The notes: generated from the sequence alone by a model not told the origin. A stretch of 64,000 nucleotides of DNA from Megasphaera coli (GCF_900095855.1 NZ_FMIY01000002.1:1409697-1473696), one strand, 5' to 3'; shown: positions 26,896 through 35,573, counted from the first letter of the stretch. A program made the numbers and translations.

Positions 26896-27852
26896 ATGCA
26901 TAAAACACGCAAGGTCGTCATTATAGGCGCCGGCCACGTAGGCTCACACGTGGCGCTGGCGTTGGTGCAGTCGGGAGACGTCGATGACATAGTCCTCATC
27001 GACAAGGACGAAAACAAGGCTCTCGGCCAGGCATGTGATTTGGATGATGCCGTTACGGGTGCAGCCTGCGGCAGAGATACGGTCGTGCGGGCCGGCGATT
27101 ATACGGAGCTGAATAATGCCGACATTCTCGTCACGGCCTTTGGCCGCAGCCGCCGTCCCGGCGAAACGCGTCTCGACATGTTTACTGATTCTATCCGCAT
27201 GGCTGATGATGTGGTCGCACACCTGCGGCAGGTCGATTTTCACGGCATTATGATCAGTATTTCCAATCCGGCCGACATTATTTGCGAATATATTCGCCGA
27301 CGCATGGCGTGGGCACCGCAGCGCTGCTTTTGCACCGGTACAAGTCTGGAAACATACAGACTCCTGCGCGTTATGGGCAATCTTACGGGCTATGCACGCC
27401 GCTCCCTGCAGGGATATTGCCTGGGCGAGCACGGCAATTCCGGCTTTATTGCCTGGTCGACAGTGCGCATAAACGGACGCCTCTTTACGGAAATCATGAA
27501 AGAAAAGCCCGAATGGGGCGACCTTGATTTGGCCGACCTGCAGCTTAAGGTGAAGCGGGCCGGCGATATGGAAGTGGATTTTAAGGGCTGCACGGAATTC
27601 GGCATTGCCAACGCGACGCTTATGATCATTCGCGCCGTCCTGCATGACCAAAACCTTATTTGGCCCTGCTCGACGGTCTTGGACGGCAAGTACGGTGAAA
27701 AGGACGGCGTTGCCGGCGTGCCCTGCGTCATCGGCAGGAACGGCATTGAAGAAGTCGTGGAAATCCCGCTTTCGCCGGAAGAGCAGGAAAAATTCCACGC
27801 ATCCTGCGACATTATTCGCGGTTTCCTGCAGCGGGCCGAAGAAATCGGTTGA
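26896..27852 (+). CDS. L-lactate/malate dehydrogenase family protein, specificity uncertain
   Basis: This 318-residue NAD-dependent 2-hydroxyacid dehydrogenase has the LDH/MDH fold. The nucleotide-binding GAGHVGSH (11-18), substrate Arg92 in PGETR, Arg155 and catalytic His179 in GEHGNSG are present. Two positions are unusual. The specificity-loop residue that is Gln in lactate dehydrogenases is Arg86, as in malate dehydrogenases. The Asp that pairs with the catalytic His is Glu152 (LETYR instead of LDTAR). The rest of the loop (GETRLD) is LDH-like. The substrate could be pyruvate, oxaloacetate or a branched 2-oxoacid. It lies 25 nt after purL, probably cotranscribed. Confidence 0.75.
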   Translation: MHKTRKVVIIGAGHVGSHVALALVQSGDVDDIVLIDKDENKALGQACDLDDAVTGAACGRDTVVRAGDYTELNNADILVTAFGRSRRPGETRLDMFTDSIRMADDVVAHLRQVDFHGIMISISNPADIICEYIRRRMAWAPQRCFCTGTSLETYRLLRVMGNLTGYARRSLQGYCLGEHGNSGFIAWSTVRINGRLFTEIMKEKPEWGDLDLADLQLKVKRAGDMEVDFKGCTEFGIANATLMIIRAVLHDQNLIWPCSTVLDGKYGEKDGVAGVPCVIGRNGIEEVVEIPLSPEEQEKFHASCDIIRGFLQRAEEIG

Positions 27853-27898
27853 ATCGGACGGGCTCTTAATAAAACTGTTCAATTCGGTTTAAGTTTGC

Positions 27899-27942
27899 TA
27901 TAATAAAACGAATGCGCTCGTCCTATAGAGCGCTTTATTCGT
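27899..27942 (+). promoter_or_regulatory. gyrA -10 element and 5'-end hairpin
   Basis: A consensus TATAAT (27899-27904) is followed, at the expected transcript start, by a 12-bp stem with a 3-nt bulge (27908-27919 with 27928-27933 and 27937-27942). The -35 region is poor. The hairpin would form the very 5' end of the gyrA mRNA. Confidence 0.55.
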
Positions 27943-27971
27943 TAACGTATTAGGTAAGTAGAGGTGACATT

Positions 27972-30440
27972 GTGGACGAACAGCAATTTGATAAAGTGTT
28001 GCCCGTGTGTCTGGAACATGAAATGGAAAGCTCTTATATTGATTACGCCATGAGTGTTATCATTACACGGGCTTTGCCGGATGTGCGCGACGGCTTGAAA
28101 CCGGTGCATCGCCGTATTTTATACGCTATGCACGAAGCCGGGATGACACCGAATAAACCGTATAAAAAGTCGGCCCGTATTGTCGGGGAAGTTTTAGGTA
28201 AGTATCACCCTCACGGCGACAGCTCCGTATATGACGCAACAGTTCGTCTGGCGCAGGATTTTTCAACGCGATATCTCCTCGTGGACGGCCACGGCAACTT
28301 CGGTTCCGTCGACGGCGACTCGGCGGCGGCCATGCGGTATACGGAAGTTCGTATGGCGAAGATTACGGGTGAAATGTTGGCCGACATTGACAAGGAAACG
28401 GTCGATTTCATGCCCAACTATGACGGCTCCCTCCAGGAACCGACAGTGCTGCCCGCGAAGATTCCGAATCTCCTCGTCAACGGCTCGGCCGGCATTGCCG
28501 TCGGCATGGCTACAAATATACCGCCGCACAACTTGGGCGAAGTTATTGACGGACTCGTCATGATGATTGATGATCCGGACGTTACTTTGGAAGAGTTGAT
28601 GACAAGGATTCAGGGACCGGATTTTCCGACAGGCGCGAAAATCCTCGGGCACGAAGGTATCTTAAAGGCGTACTCCACAGGGCGCGGCAGCGTGAAAATG
28701 CGGTCATGTGCGGAAATCGAACCCATGTCGAAGGGGAAGAACCGTATTGTCATTACGGAAATCCCTTATCAGGTCAACAAGGCGCGCGTTATTGAAAGTA
28801 TTGCCGATTTGTCTCGCAATAAGGACATTGACGGCATTACGGCACTGCGTGACGAATCGGACCGCAAGGGCATGCGTATTGTCATTGAACTGCGTGCTGA
28901 TGTTAATCCTGATATTATTCTCAATAAATTATATAAACACACGCAGCTCCAGGAGACGTTCGGCGTCATTCTCCTCGCCCTCGTCGACGGACACCCGCGC
29001 GTACTCACATTGCAGGAAGTACTGCGGTACTACTTGGACCATCGTAAAATCGTCGTTACGCGGCGCTGCCGATTCGAGCTGGACAAGGCGCTGGCGCGGG
29101 CACACATTTTGGAAGGCTTGCTCATTGCGCTTGACCACATTGACGAAGTAATCCATACGATTCGTGAATCGGCGACGGACGAAGTGGCGAAAAACGCGCT
29201 CATGAGTAAGTTCGAACTCACCGAAAAGCAGTCCGTCGCCATCTTGGATATGCGGTTGCGCCGCCTGACCGGATTGGAGCGCGAAAAGATTCAGGAAGAA
29301 TATGCGGAACTGGAAAAGACCATTGACTATTTGCGCCGCGTCTTGGCGGATGAACATAAGCTCATGGGCATTATTAAAGATGAACTGCTCGAAACGAAGA
29401 AGAAATATGGCGATGCCCGCCGTACGGTCATTGAAGCGGATACGTCGGAACTGGCCGTGGAAGATCTCATTCCGGACGAACGGATGGTGCTGACCTTGAC
29501 CCGGCGCGGGTACATTAAGCGTATTAATGCCAATGTATACCACACGCAGAACAAGGGCGGCCGCGGCATCAAGGGCATGGCGACAAAGGATGAAGATGCC
29601 GTTAACCACCTGCTCTACACGTCGGCTCTGAACACGGTTCTCTTCTTTACAAACCTGGGCCGCGTTTACCGCCTTAAGGCATACGAAATTCCGGAAGCGA
29701 ACAGCCGCAACTCGAAGGGTATTGCCGCCGTCAATCTCCTGCCCTTATCGCAGGGAGAAAAGGTGAATGCCCTCATCGACCTCGACCAGGTCGATCCGTC
29801 GGCGAATCTCTTTATGGCTACGGAAAAGGGCCTCGTCAAGAAGACGGCTCTCCGTGAATTCCGCAATGTACGGCGCAACGGCCTTATCGCCATTTCTCTC
29901 ATGGAAGGCGATCACCTGGCCAAGGTGCGCATGACCAAAGGAGAGCAGAATATTATTCTGGCGACGAAGCAGGGCATGGCCATTTGTTTCAACGAAAAGG
30001 ACGTTCGCCCTATGGGCAGAAACACGCGCGGCGTGCGCGGCATCAGCCTTGCCGCCGACGATGTCGTCATCGGTGCGGACGTGCTCGAAACGGATGCACA
30101 GGTTCTCACTGTCAGCGAAGAAGGCTTCGGCAAGCGTAACAACGTGGATGCGTACAAGGTACAACTCCGCGGCGGTAAGGGTGTGAAGAATTTCAAAATC
30201 ACGCCGAAGACGGGCGTCCTGGTAGGCGTTGAAGTCGTTCGCGGTTCGCAGGAACTGATCCTGATTACGTCGAACGGCATCGTCATCCGTACGGATATTG
30301 AAAGCATCGGTATCAAAAAAGGTCGCAACACATCGGGCGTCAAGATTCAACGACTCGAAGAAAATGATAAAGTGGCGGCCTTGGATACCATTTCCGTCGA
30401 AGGCAACGACGACGCCGATGAACAGGGAACACTGTTGTAG
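27972..30440 (+). CDS. gyrA: DNA gyrase subunit A
   Basis: This 822-residue protein is the DNA-cleaving and rejoining subunit of gyrase. The N-terminal [18 protein letters not shown], the catalytic Tyr in AAAMRYTE and the coiled-coil gate region ([18 protein letters not shown]) are present. A C-terminal beta-pinwheel with a QNKGGRG version of the GyrA box supports GyrA rather than ParC. The quinolone-resistance region reads [14 protein letters not shown]: the Ser and Asp positions associated with susceptibility are intact. Start is GTG at 27972 with GAGGTGA upstream. gyrB, dnaA and recF are not adjacent. Confidence 0.96.
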   Translation: MDEQQFDKVLPVCLEHEMESSYIDYAMSVIITRALPDVRDGLKPVHRRILYAMHEAGMTPNKPYKKSARIVGEVLGKYHPHGDSSVYDATVRLAQDFSTRYLLVDGHGNFGSVDGDSAAAMRYTEVRMAKITGEMLADIDKETVDFMPNYDGSLQEPTVLPAKIPNLLVNGSAGIAVGMATNIPPHNLGEVIDGLVMMIDDPDVTLEELMTRIQGPDFPTGAKILGHEGILKAYSTGRGSVKMRSCAEIEPMSKGKNRIVITEIPYQVNKARVIESIADLSRNKDIDGITALRDESDRKGMRIVIELRADVNPDIILNKLYKHTQLQETFGVILLALVDGHPRVLTLQEVLRYYLDHRKIVVTRRCRFELDKALARAHILEGLLIALDHIDEVIHTIRESATDEVAKNALMSKFELTEKQSVAILDMRLRRLTGLEREKIQEEYAELEKTIDYLRRVLADEHKLMGIIKDELLETKKKYGDARRTVIEADTSELAVEDLIPDERMVLTLTRRGYIKRINANVYHTQNKGGRGIKGMATKDEDAVNHLLYTSALNTVLFFTNLGRVYRLKAYEIPEANSRNSKGIAAVNLLPLSQGEKVNALIDLDQVDPSANLFMATEKGLVKKTALREFRNVRRNGLIAISLMEGDHLAKVRMTKGEQNIILATKQGMAICFNEKDVRPMGRNTRGVRGISLAADDVVIGADVLETDAQVLTVSEEGFGKRNNVDAYKVQLRGGKGVKNFKITPKTGVLVGVEVVRGSQELILITSNGIVIRTDIESIGIKKGRNTSGVKIQRLEENDKVAALDTISVEGNDDADEQGTLL

Positions 30441-30495
30441 CGTAAAATTAGACATATATTCATTGCTGAAAGCACATTCAGCGGAGGAATGAGTA

Positions 30496-31599
30496 ATGAA
30501 ATACAGGATTTCACGGGCGCTTGAACAGCTTCAGACACAAAGCTATTTAAAAGATGAAGGAGAAGCGCTTGCCGCCGATATTATTGATTGCTCATTAGGT
30601 GTCAATCCCTGCGGCTTGACGCCTACATTGACAGAAGAACTGTATTTGGAGACCTTTAAGGATATCAGTAAGTATCCGGATCACCCGTACACCGCAGATC
30701 GTCAGAAAATTTGCGAATATTTTTCTGATTTGATAACACTTTCTCCAGCACAGATCAGTATGCAGACGGGCTCAATGTCGGCCTTATGTACAATTAACCA
30801 TATCTTTTTGGAAGAAAATACCCGTGTTTTGGTTCCGGAACCTTGCTTTTCTTCTTATGTAACACATGCACGAGCCTGCGGTGCGGCGATCGATGCGGTG
30901 CCGCTTTTGGAAGAAGAGCGATTCGCTTTTAACGCGGAACGGTTTATAGCGGCTCTTCATCCCTCTCAGCGGCTGGCTTATCTGGATAATCCCAATAACC
31001 CTACAGGCCAATTTATAGAACTGACCGTCTTGCGCCGAATACTGGCGGCTGCCGGAGAAAAAGATATCGTCGTTATCGTCGATGAAGCGTATGGTGATTT
31101 TCTGGACAAGAGCTGTTCGGCAGTCTCGTTGCTCCCGGAATTTGACAATCTTCTGGTGGTCAGGACCTTTTCCAAGGCCTTCGGTCTTGGCGGCCTGAGA
31201 GCAGGGTATATCGTTATGCCTGAAGAAATGGTACCCGTGATCAATACCTATCCGGGCGAGATGAATCTTAATTCTGTTGCCAGCAAGCTGGTGCCGCATG
31301 TTTTGGCTCATCCGGAATTTTTGACGGAATCTCGGAATCTGATCAGGGCTAATAAGCATAAACTGATTCAGGCATTGCGGCATATACATGTATCGGCAAC
31401 AGCGGACGAAGTGCCGGTTGCCGTGTACTACACGACTGAAGATATAGATTTAGGCGGGCTTTTTTTTAAACACGGTATTCGTGTAGAAAGCGGTCCGGAT
31501 TTTGCAGGCCTGACAAAACGGCATTTGCGGTTACGTGTTCCACGCCATATGACCGAACTGCTGCAGCGCCTTGCTTTGATTGAGGCGGAATTGAATTAA
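30496..31599 (+). CDS. Fold-type I aminotransferase, HisC/CobD-like
   Basis: This 367-residue PLP enzyme has the class I/II aminotransferase signature: NPNNPTG (165-171), DEAYGDF (196-202) and the PLP lysine Lys227 in RTFSKAFGLGGLRAGY. The overall pattern resembles histidinol-phosphate aminotransferases and the related L-threonine-O-3-phosphate decarboxylase CobD. No his or cob genes are nearby, so neither name is safe. Its stop codon overlaps the start of a YkvI-like membrane protein (TAATG). This suggests the enzyme and transporter act on the same amino-acid-like compound. Regulation is not visible. Confidence 0.75.
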   Translation: MKYRISRALEQLQTQSYLKDEGEALAADIIDCSLGVNPCGLTPTLTEELYLETFKDISKYPDHPYTADRQKICEYFSDLITLSPAQISMQTGSMSALCTINHIFLEENTRVLVPEPCFSSYVTHARACGAAIDAVPLLEEERFAFNAERFIAALHPSQRLAYLDNPNNPTGQFIELTVLRRILAAAGEKDIVVIVDEAYGDFLDKSCSAVSLLPEFDNLLVVRTFSKAFGLGGLRAGYIVMPEEMVPVINTYPGEMNLNSVASKLVPHVLAHPEFLTESRNLIRANKHKLIQALRHIHVSATADEVPVAVYYTTEDIDLGGLFFKHGIRVESGPDFAGLTKRHLRLRVPRHMTELLQRLALIEAELN

Positions 31600-32756
31600 T
31601 GTTGGGAGGGAGAGCTTTGGAAGACAAGACACAGTCCGTAAGTATACGCAATCTTATTATTTTTGCCGGTGCATATTGTGCTTTTACTATCGGCTCAGGG
31701 TATGCTACGGGACAGGAAATCTTACAGTTTTTTTGCGCTTTCGGGCCGTCCGGCCTGATCGGGTGCCTTGTCAGTATGATTCTGTTTGCTTTTCTGGGCG
31801 GTGCGCTCATGCAAAAAGGCTACGATTTGAAATTGAAATATCAGACACAAGTTTTCCGGTATTATTGCGGTACATATATCGGCATTTTTCTGGAATGGAT
31901 AACGGTTATTTTCCTTTTCGGCGTAGTCTCCATCATGATAGCCGGTACGGGAGCGATGACTTCCGAATACTACGGCTTATCAAAAGAAGTCGGCAGTATC
32001 GGCATGACGGTGCTGTGCGTAATTTCTATTTTACTCGGTTTGATGCGGCTGGCCGACATTATCGGCTCTATCGGTCCGGTTATTATTATTTTCTCCATTC
32101 TTGTCGGAATACTGACCATGTTCAGCGCCTCCGGTACATGGGCGCAGAATTGGCAGATCCTGTATGAGCTGCGAGCTACCGGATCATGGTGGTTTTCCCG
32201 GTATGATATTCTCGATTCGGCATGGTTCAGCGGTATTCTGTATGCTTCCTGCATGATTTTCGGGGGCATCCCTTTTCTTACCGGCCTCGGCAGCAAGGCC
32301 AACTCTCGTAAAGAAGCCTTTTGGGGCGGATTCCTCGGCGGCGTGGCGATTATCTTGGCTGCCGGCATTTTGGTGGCGGCAATGCTGTACTTCCCCGAAG
32401 AGATCGTTGCCCTGGAGGTGCCTAATCTGTTTTTAGTGCAGCAGTTTGCGCCGGTATTGGCCGCCGTCTTTTCTATTATTCTTTTACTGGGTATATACAG
32501 TACTGCGGCTCCTATGTTTTGGGTAGTTATTAATAAGCTGGAACAGTGGATACCCAATAAAGCGGTTAAGATATCGGTTACCCTTGTTTTGGGAATCATC
32601 GCTTACTTCGGGGCGGGACTGGGTTTCGGCAGATTAATCGGTTTTTTGTATCCACTGATGGGCCAGGTCGGTGTATTTATGATCCTGGTGATTATTATTA
32701 AAGTTTATTTTATGGACGATAAAGAAATGACTTTGGAACGGGAAGAACGTAAGTAA
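31599..32756 (+). CDS. YkvI-type membrane transporter
   Basis: The 385-residue protein has about ten hydrophobic spans and an N-terminal FTIGSGYATGQEILQFF segment characteristic of the YkvI-like family in the APC superfamily. The substrate is unknown. Two starts are possible. ATG at 31599 overlaps the upstream stop and has only a distant GAGG. TTG at 31617 has GGGAGGGAG just before it and could be the real start. It follows the aminotransferase gene in a two-gene operon ending at a terminator. Confidence 0.75.
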   Translation: MLGGRALEDKTQSVSIRNLIIFAGAYCAFTIGSGYATGQEILQFFCAFGPSGLIGCLVSMILFAFLGGALMQKGYDLKLKYQTQVFRYYCGTYIGIFLEWITVIFLFGVVSIMIAGTGAMTSEYYGLSKEVGSIGMTVLCVISILLGLMRLADIIGSIGPVIIIFSILVGILTMFSASGTWAQNWQILYELRATGSWWFSRYDILDSAWFSGILYASCMIFGGIPFLTGLGSKANSRKEAFWGGFLGGVAIILAAGILVAAMLYFPEEIVALEVPNLFLVQQFAPVLAAVFSIILLLGIYSTAAPMFWVVINKLEQWIPNKAVKISVTLVLGIIAYFGAGLGFGRLIGFLYPLMGQVGVFMILVIIIKVYFMDDKEMTLEREERK

Positions 32757-32768
32757 AGATAATTCGGA

Positions 32769-32809
32769 AAGACACGAAGCTGACGGAAAGCCGGCTTCGT
32801 GTCTTTTAT
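32769..32809 (+). terminator. Terminator of aminotransferase/YkvI operon
   Basis: The stem GACACGAAGC/GCTTCGTGTC (32771-32780 with 32794-32803), with an inner CGG/CCG pairing, is followed by TTTTATT. The IS copy lies immediately downstream. Confidence 0.88.
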
Positions 32810-32822
32810 TGGCGCCGAACAG
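32809..32822 (+). repeat. 14-bp direct repeat, left of IS copy 2
   Basis: TTGGCGCCGAACAG occurs here and again, identically, at 33563-33576. The two copies bracket the IS200-type element exactly. This is not expected for a family that does not duplicate its target. Confidence 0.75.
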
Positions 32823-32880
32823 GCATGACTAAACCCCCAGTTTACTGGGGGAGCAAAAAAATACTTATAGAAAAAGAAGG

Positions 32881-32940
32881 AACCTCCTGTGTTAGAATGA
32901 TGATGGTCTGGCAACCACATCACATAACGGATAGGAGGTT
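32881..32940 (+). promoter_or_regulatory. tnpA leader hairpin hiding the ribosome site
   Basis: AACCTCCT (32881-32888) is perfectly complementary to AGGAGGTT (32933-32940), which contains the tnpA Shine-Dalgarno sequence. A short inner GTTA/TAAC pairing also forms. In IS200, a comparable leader stem is known to hold down transposase translation. The same role is inferred here. Confidence 0.7.
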
Positions 32941-32948
32941 CACTGTCA

Positions 32949-33413
32949 ATGAATGACGTACACAGCTTATCACACAGTAAATGGAGATGCAAATACCATA
33001 TCGTATTTGCGCCCAAATATAGAAGACAAGCTATATATGGGACCATAAAGGTGGATATAGGAAAAATATTGCGGGAGTTGTGCACCCGGAAGCACGTAGA
33101 AATACTGGAAGCAGAATGTTGTCCGGATCATATCCACATGCTGGTGACAATACCACCACATCTAAGTGTATTCGGTTTCATGGGATATCTAAAAAGTAAG
33201 AGCAGTTTAATGATATTTGATAAACATGCAAACTTAAAATATAAGTATGGCAATAGACATTTTTGGTGTCGGGGTTACTATGTGGACACGGTAGGAAAAT
33301 ACGAAGGTGCGATAAAAACCTATATCCGACAACAACTGCAGGAAGATATAGCACAGGACACGTTGGATTTCAAAGAGTATGTAGACCCGTTTACGGGTAA
33401 GAAGAGTACATAA
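32949..33413 (+). CDS. tnpA: IS200-like transposase TnpA, intact
   Basis: This 154-residue Y1 HUH transposase is a complete family member. The metal-binding HIH motif is at 61-63 and the nucleophilic Tyr is at 125 in YIRQQ. The N-terminal YHIVFAPKYRR strand-helix is typical. The ATG at 32949 follows an AGGAGG site that is paired in the leader hairpin. The protein is identical to the copy at the left edge wherever they overlap. No tnpB or passenger gene accompanies it. Confidence 0.94.
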   Translation: MNDVHSLSHSKWRCKYHIVFAPKYRRQAIYGTIKVDIGKILRELCTRKHVEILEAECCPDHIHMLVTIPPHLSVFGFMGYLKSKSSLMIFDKHANLKYKYGNRHFWCRGYYVDTVGKYEGAIKTYIRQQLQEDIAQDTLDFKEYVDPFTGKKST

Positions 33414-33427
33414 GTAGGCAAAGAAAG

Positions 33428-33554
33428 AGCCCCCGAGTAGGGGGCTGCCAGTAACAGTGATGTGATTGCCGGATTTTATTCAGTGCACCATTTGGTGCTA
33501 CCACAAGAGATAGACCCTTATAGGGTCAGAGCAAACCACCAGTTCTACTGGTGG
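33428..33554 (+). repeat. Four consecutive hairpins in IS copy 2 right end
   Basis: The same four inverted repeats as in copy 1 occur at 33428-33446, 33485-33498, 33513-33527 and 33536-33554. The last is the expected TnpA recognition hairpin. The first three form a compact structured region after the transposase stop. Confidence 0.7.
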
Positions 33555-33562
33555 TTATGATT

Positions 33563-33576
33563 TTGGCGCCGAACAG
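33563..33576 (+). repeat. 14-bp direct repeat, right of IS copy 2
   Basis: Second copy of TTGGCGCCGAACAG, starting at the first base where the two IS copies stop matching. See the left copy at 32809-32822. Confidence 0.75.
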
Positions 33577-33730
33577 ATATAATCCGCCTCTACAGTGTGC
33601 GGTTCGACGCGGTTTGTTTGCCGCCGTTGTCTTCACTGAGACCTTGTATAACCGCATCAATAAACAGCTTATTGATTTTACGCGGTGTATGTTGTAGGCT
33701 GAATACAAGTGATAAAGGAGCGTGATCCAT

Positions 33731-34432
33731 GTGCTTTCCCTGACGGCAAAAAGGGCATTTCATTTTGCTTTTCCTTTAACCTTGCCTATATGTGCGGGAT
33801 TTTTATTCATTGGACTTTCGTACGGATTATTTGCGGCGTCACGCGGCTTGCCGCCCCATTATCCCGTCATGATGTCCGTGCTTATATTTGCGGGATCTAT
33901 GGAGTTTGTAACGGTAACGCTTCTGTTTCAGCCGTTTGATCCTGTAGGGGCCTTTCTTTTGGCCGTAATGATCAACGGGCGGCACCTTTTTTACGGTATT
34001 ACTATGCTCGGAAAATATCGGCATAAGGGCTGGAAGACACCGTATTTGATTTATGGCATGTGCGATGAAAGCTTTGCCGTAAACGCGACGGCGAAAGTAC
34101 CGGAAGATATTGATGAAGGATGGGTGTATTTCTGGGTTACCTTGCTTAACCAGCTTTATTGGGTGGGAGGTGTCATGCTTGGCGCCGTAGCGGGAAGCTC
34201 TCTCACGTCGTTACCTCTAAAGGGGATAGGGTTTATTTTACCGGCCATGTTTGTCGTCCTTTTTGTCGATCTTTGCAGATCAAAATCGGCGGGAAGCGGC
34301 ATGATGGGCCTCGCCATTACGGCAGCGACCTTATTCATATTGGGACCGGATAAATTTATCTTACCGGCTATGGGCGGTATGTTGGTTATTTTTTTGCTGA
34401 AATACGTAAAGGGAGGGACTGCATGTGAATGA
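33731..34432 (+). CDS. azlC: AzlC family branched-chain amino acid exporter, large subunit
   Basis: This 233-residue membrane protein of the AzlC family is the large subunit of a two-part exporter for branched-chain amino acids or their analogues. FPLTLPICAGFLFIGLSYG, AGSMEFV and NGRHLFYG are typical segments, and about seven hydrophobic spans are seen. The GTG at 33731 is preferred over the GTG at 33722, because AAAGGAG (33714-33720) is properly spaced only for the former. The stop codon overlaps the start of azlD. The IS element has inserted upstream and may affect its expression. Confidence 0.88.
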   Translation: MLSLTAKRAFHFAFPLTLPICAGFLFIGLSYGLFAASRGLPPHYPVMMSVLIFAGSMEFVTVTLLFQPFDPVGAFLLAVMINGRHLFYGITMLGKYRHKGWKTPYLIYGMCDESFAVNATAKVPEDIDEGWVYFWVTLLNQLYWVGGVMLGAVAGSSLTSLPLKGIGFILPAMFVVLFVDLCRSKSAGSGMMGLAITAATLFILGPDKFILPAMGGMLVIFLLKYVKGGTACE

Positions 34433-34754
34433 CTTTGAAATGATGGCAGTCATTTTTGTTGTCGCGGCAGGTACTCTGGTTACCCGTTTCGCACCGTTCG
34501 CTTTTTTTATGTCCAAAGGTGAACTGCCGCCGGTCCTTACGTATCTCGGCAACGTTTTGCCTGCAGCCGTAATGGGCCTGCTTGTCGTTTACGCTTTAAA
34601 GGATGTAAGTCCTCTCGCGTATCCCTTCGGCATTCCGGAAGCATTGTCCCTTGTCGTTACAGTCGGCATTCATTTGTGGAAGAAGCATTTTCTGGTAAGT
34701 ATGTTTGCCGGGACCTTTTGCTACATGATCTTGGTGCAGACCGTATTTGTATGA
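34425..34754 (+). CDS. azlD: AzlD family branched-chain amino acid exporter, small subunit
   Basis: This 109-residue protein with about four hydrophobic spans is the usual AzlD partner of AzlC. TLVTRFAPFAFF and the central LGNVLPAAVMGLLVVYALKD are typical. The GTG start lies 8 bp inside azlC, with GGGAGGG upstream, showing translational coupling. The two together would form the exporter in the cytoplasmic membrane. BrnQ, encoded 19 kb away, would be the opposing importer. Confidence 0.88.
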   Translation: MNDFEMMAVIFVVAAGTLVTRFAPFAFFMSKGELPPVLTYLGNVLPAAVMGLLVVYALKDVSPLAYPFGIPEALSLVVTVGIHLWKKHFLVSMFAGTFCYMILVQTVFV

Positions 34755-34877
34755 CCGTACCGGCTTTGTGCCCGATCGTGTTTCCCATCTGATATAGAAG
34801 GCGTGCGCCGAAACGGGACGTCTTATGTTATACTATAGCAGTAAGCTCGCTTTAACGAGAATGAAGGAGGCACCGTA

Positions 34878-35573
34878 ATGGGCGGATTGACCGTATCATA
34901 CTTGGAACACAGCGGATTTGCCGTGGAAACGGATACAAAGGTACTTGTTTTTGATTATTACAAAGATCCGGCCGGTATTGTAAATGCCTATGGGGCGGCA
35001 AAAAAGCCGCTCTGGTTTTTTATCAGTCACGGCCATGCGGATCATTTCAATCCTCGTATAGCTGATTTTTCTGCAAGCACGGCATATTATGTCTATAACA
35101 AGGACGTACCGTTTACAGGCGGCCGGCCGGAGCAACGCCGCTCCATGGCCGTGTATGAGGCCATAAGGCTCGGCGATGTACAGATTAAGCAATACGGTTC
35201 GACCGACGAAGGCGGGTCTTTTCTTATCCGCACTGACGATTATGCAATTTTTCATGCCGGCGATTTGAACCGGTGGCATTGGGACGGAGATACGGATGCC
35301 AACATAAAGGAGGCAGATGAATTGTTTGAGCGGGAATTGAAGTGCTTGGACGGACTTGTTGTGGATATCGCCTTTTTTCCCGTTGACGCGAGATTGGAAC
35401 GGACGCGGGAATGGGGAGTCACGGATTTTGTCAACGTCGTAACTGTGCAAAGGGCGCTTATTCCCATGCATTACTTCGGCTCCCCTTGGACGCCGTCAAA
35501 GGCGTTCTTGCAGACTCATGGCCGGGTTCCCTTGTGGATTCCGCAGGTTGCCGGTGAGACGCAGGTATTTTAA
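34878..35573 (+). CDS. MBL-fold metallo-hydrolase
   Basis: This 231-residue protein of the metallo-beta-lactamase superfamily has the metal motif HGHADH (51-56), an HAGDLNRWHW segment carrying further ligands and PMHYF near the end. The compact layout resembles UlaG-like/RNase-Z-related small hydrolases. The substrate is unknown. It has a GAAGGAGG site. It is followed 45 nt later by two DUF445 genes and may share their transcript. No signal peptide is seen, so it is cytoplasmic. Confidence 0.78.
   Translation: MGGLTVSYLEHSGFAVETDTKVLVFDYYKDPAGIVNAYGAAKKPLWFFISHGHADHFNPRIADFSASTAYYVYNKDVPFTGGRPEQRRSMAVYEAIRLGDVQIKQYGSTDEGGSFLIRTDDYAIFHAGDLNRWHWDGDTDANIKEADELFERELKCLDGLVVDIAFFPVDARLERTREWGVTDFVNVVTVQRALIPMHYFGSPWTPSKAFLQTHGRVPLWIPQVAGETQVF

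Larger units (their letters stand above)
32823..33562 (+). mobile_element. Complete IS200-type element, copy 2
   Basis: The tnpA-only element of about 740 bp has subterminal hairpins at both ends: left CCCCCAG/CTGGGGG (32834-32840 with 32845-32851) and right CCACCAG/CTGGTGG (33536-33542 with 33548-33554). The right end is set by loss of identity with copy 1 at 33562. The left end is inferred from the flanking direct repeat and may be off by several bases. It is inserted between the YkvI terminator and azlC, harming no gene. Confidence 0.85.

Noticed and set aside
28200-28260. Quinolone-resistance substitutions in gyrA
   Set aside because: The key Ser and Asp of the resistance-determining region are the usual susceptible residues.
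32809-32822. Resemblance of the 14-bp repeat to a retroviral tRNA primer-binding site
   Set aside because: The similarity is short, there is no reverse transcriptase or LTR, and it sits beside an IS200-type element. It is taken as coincidence.
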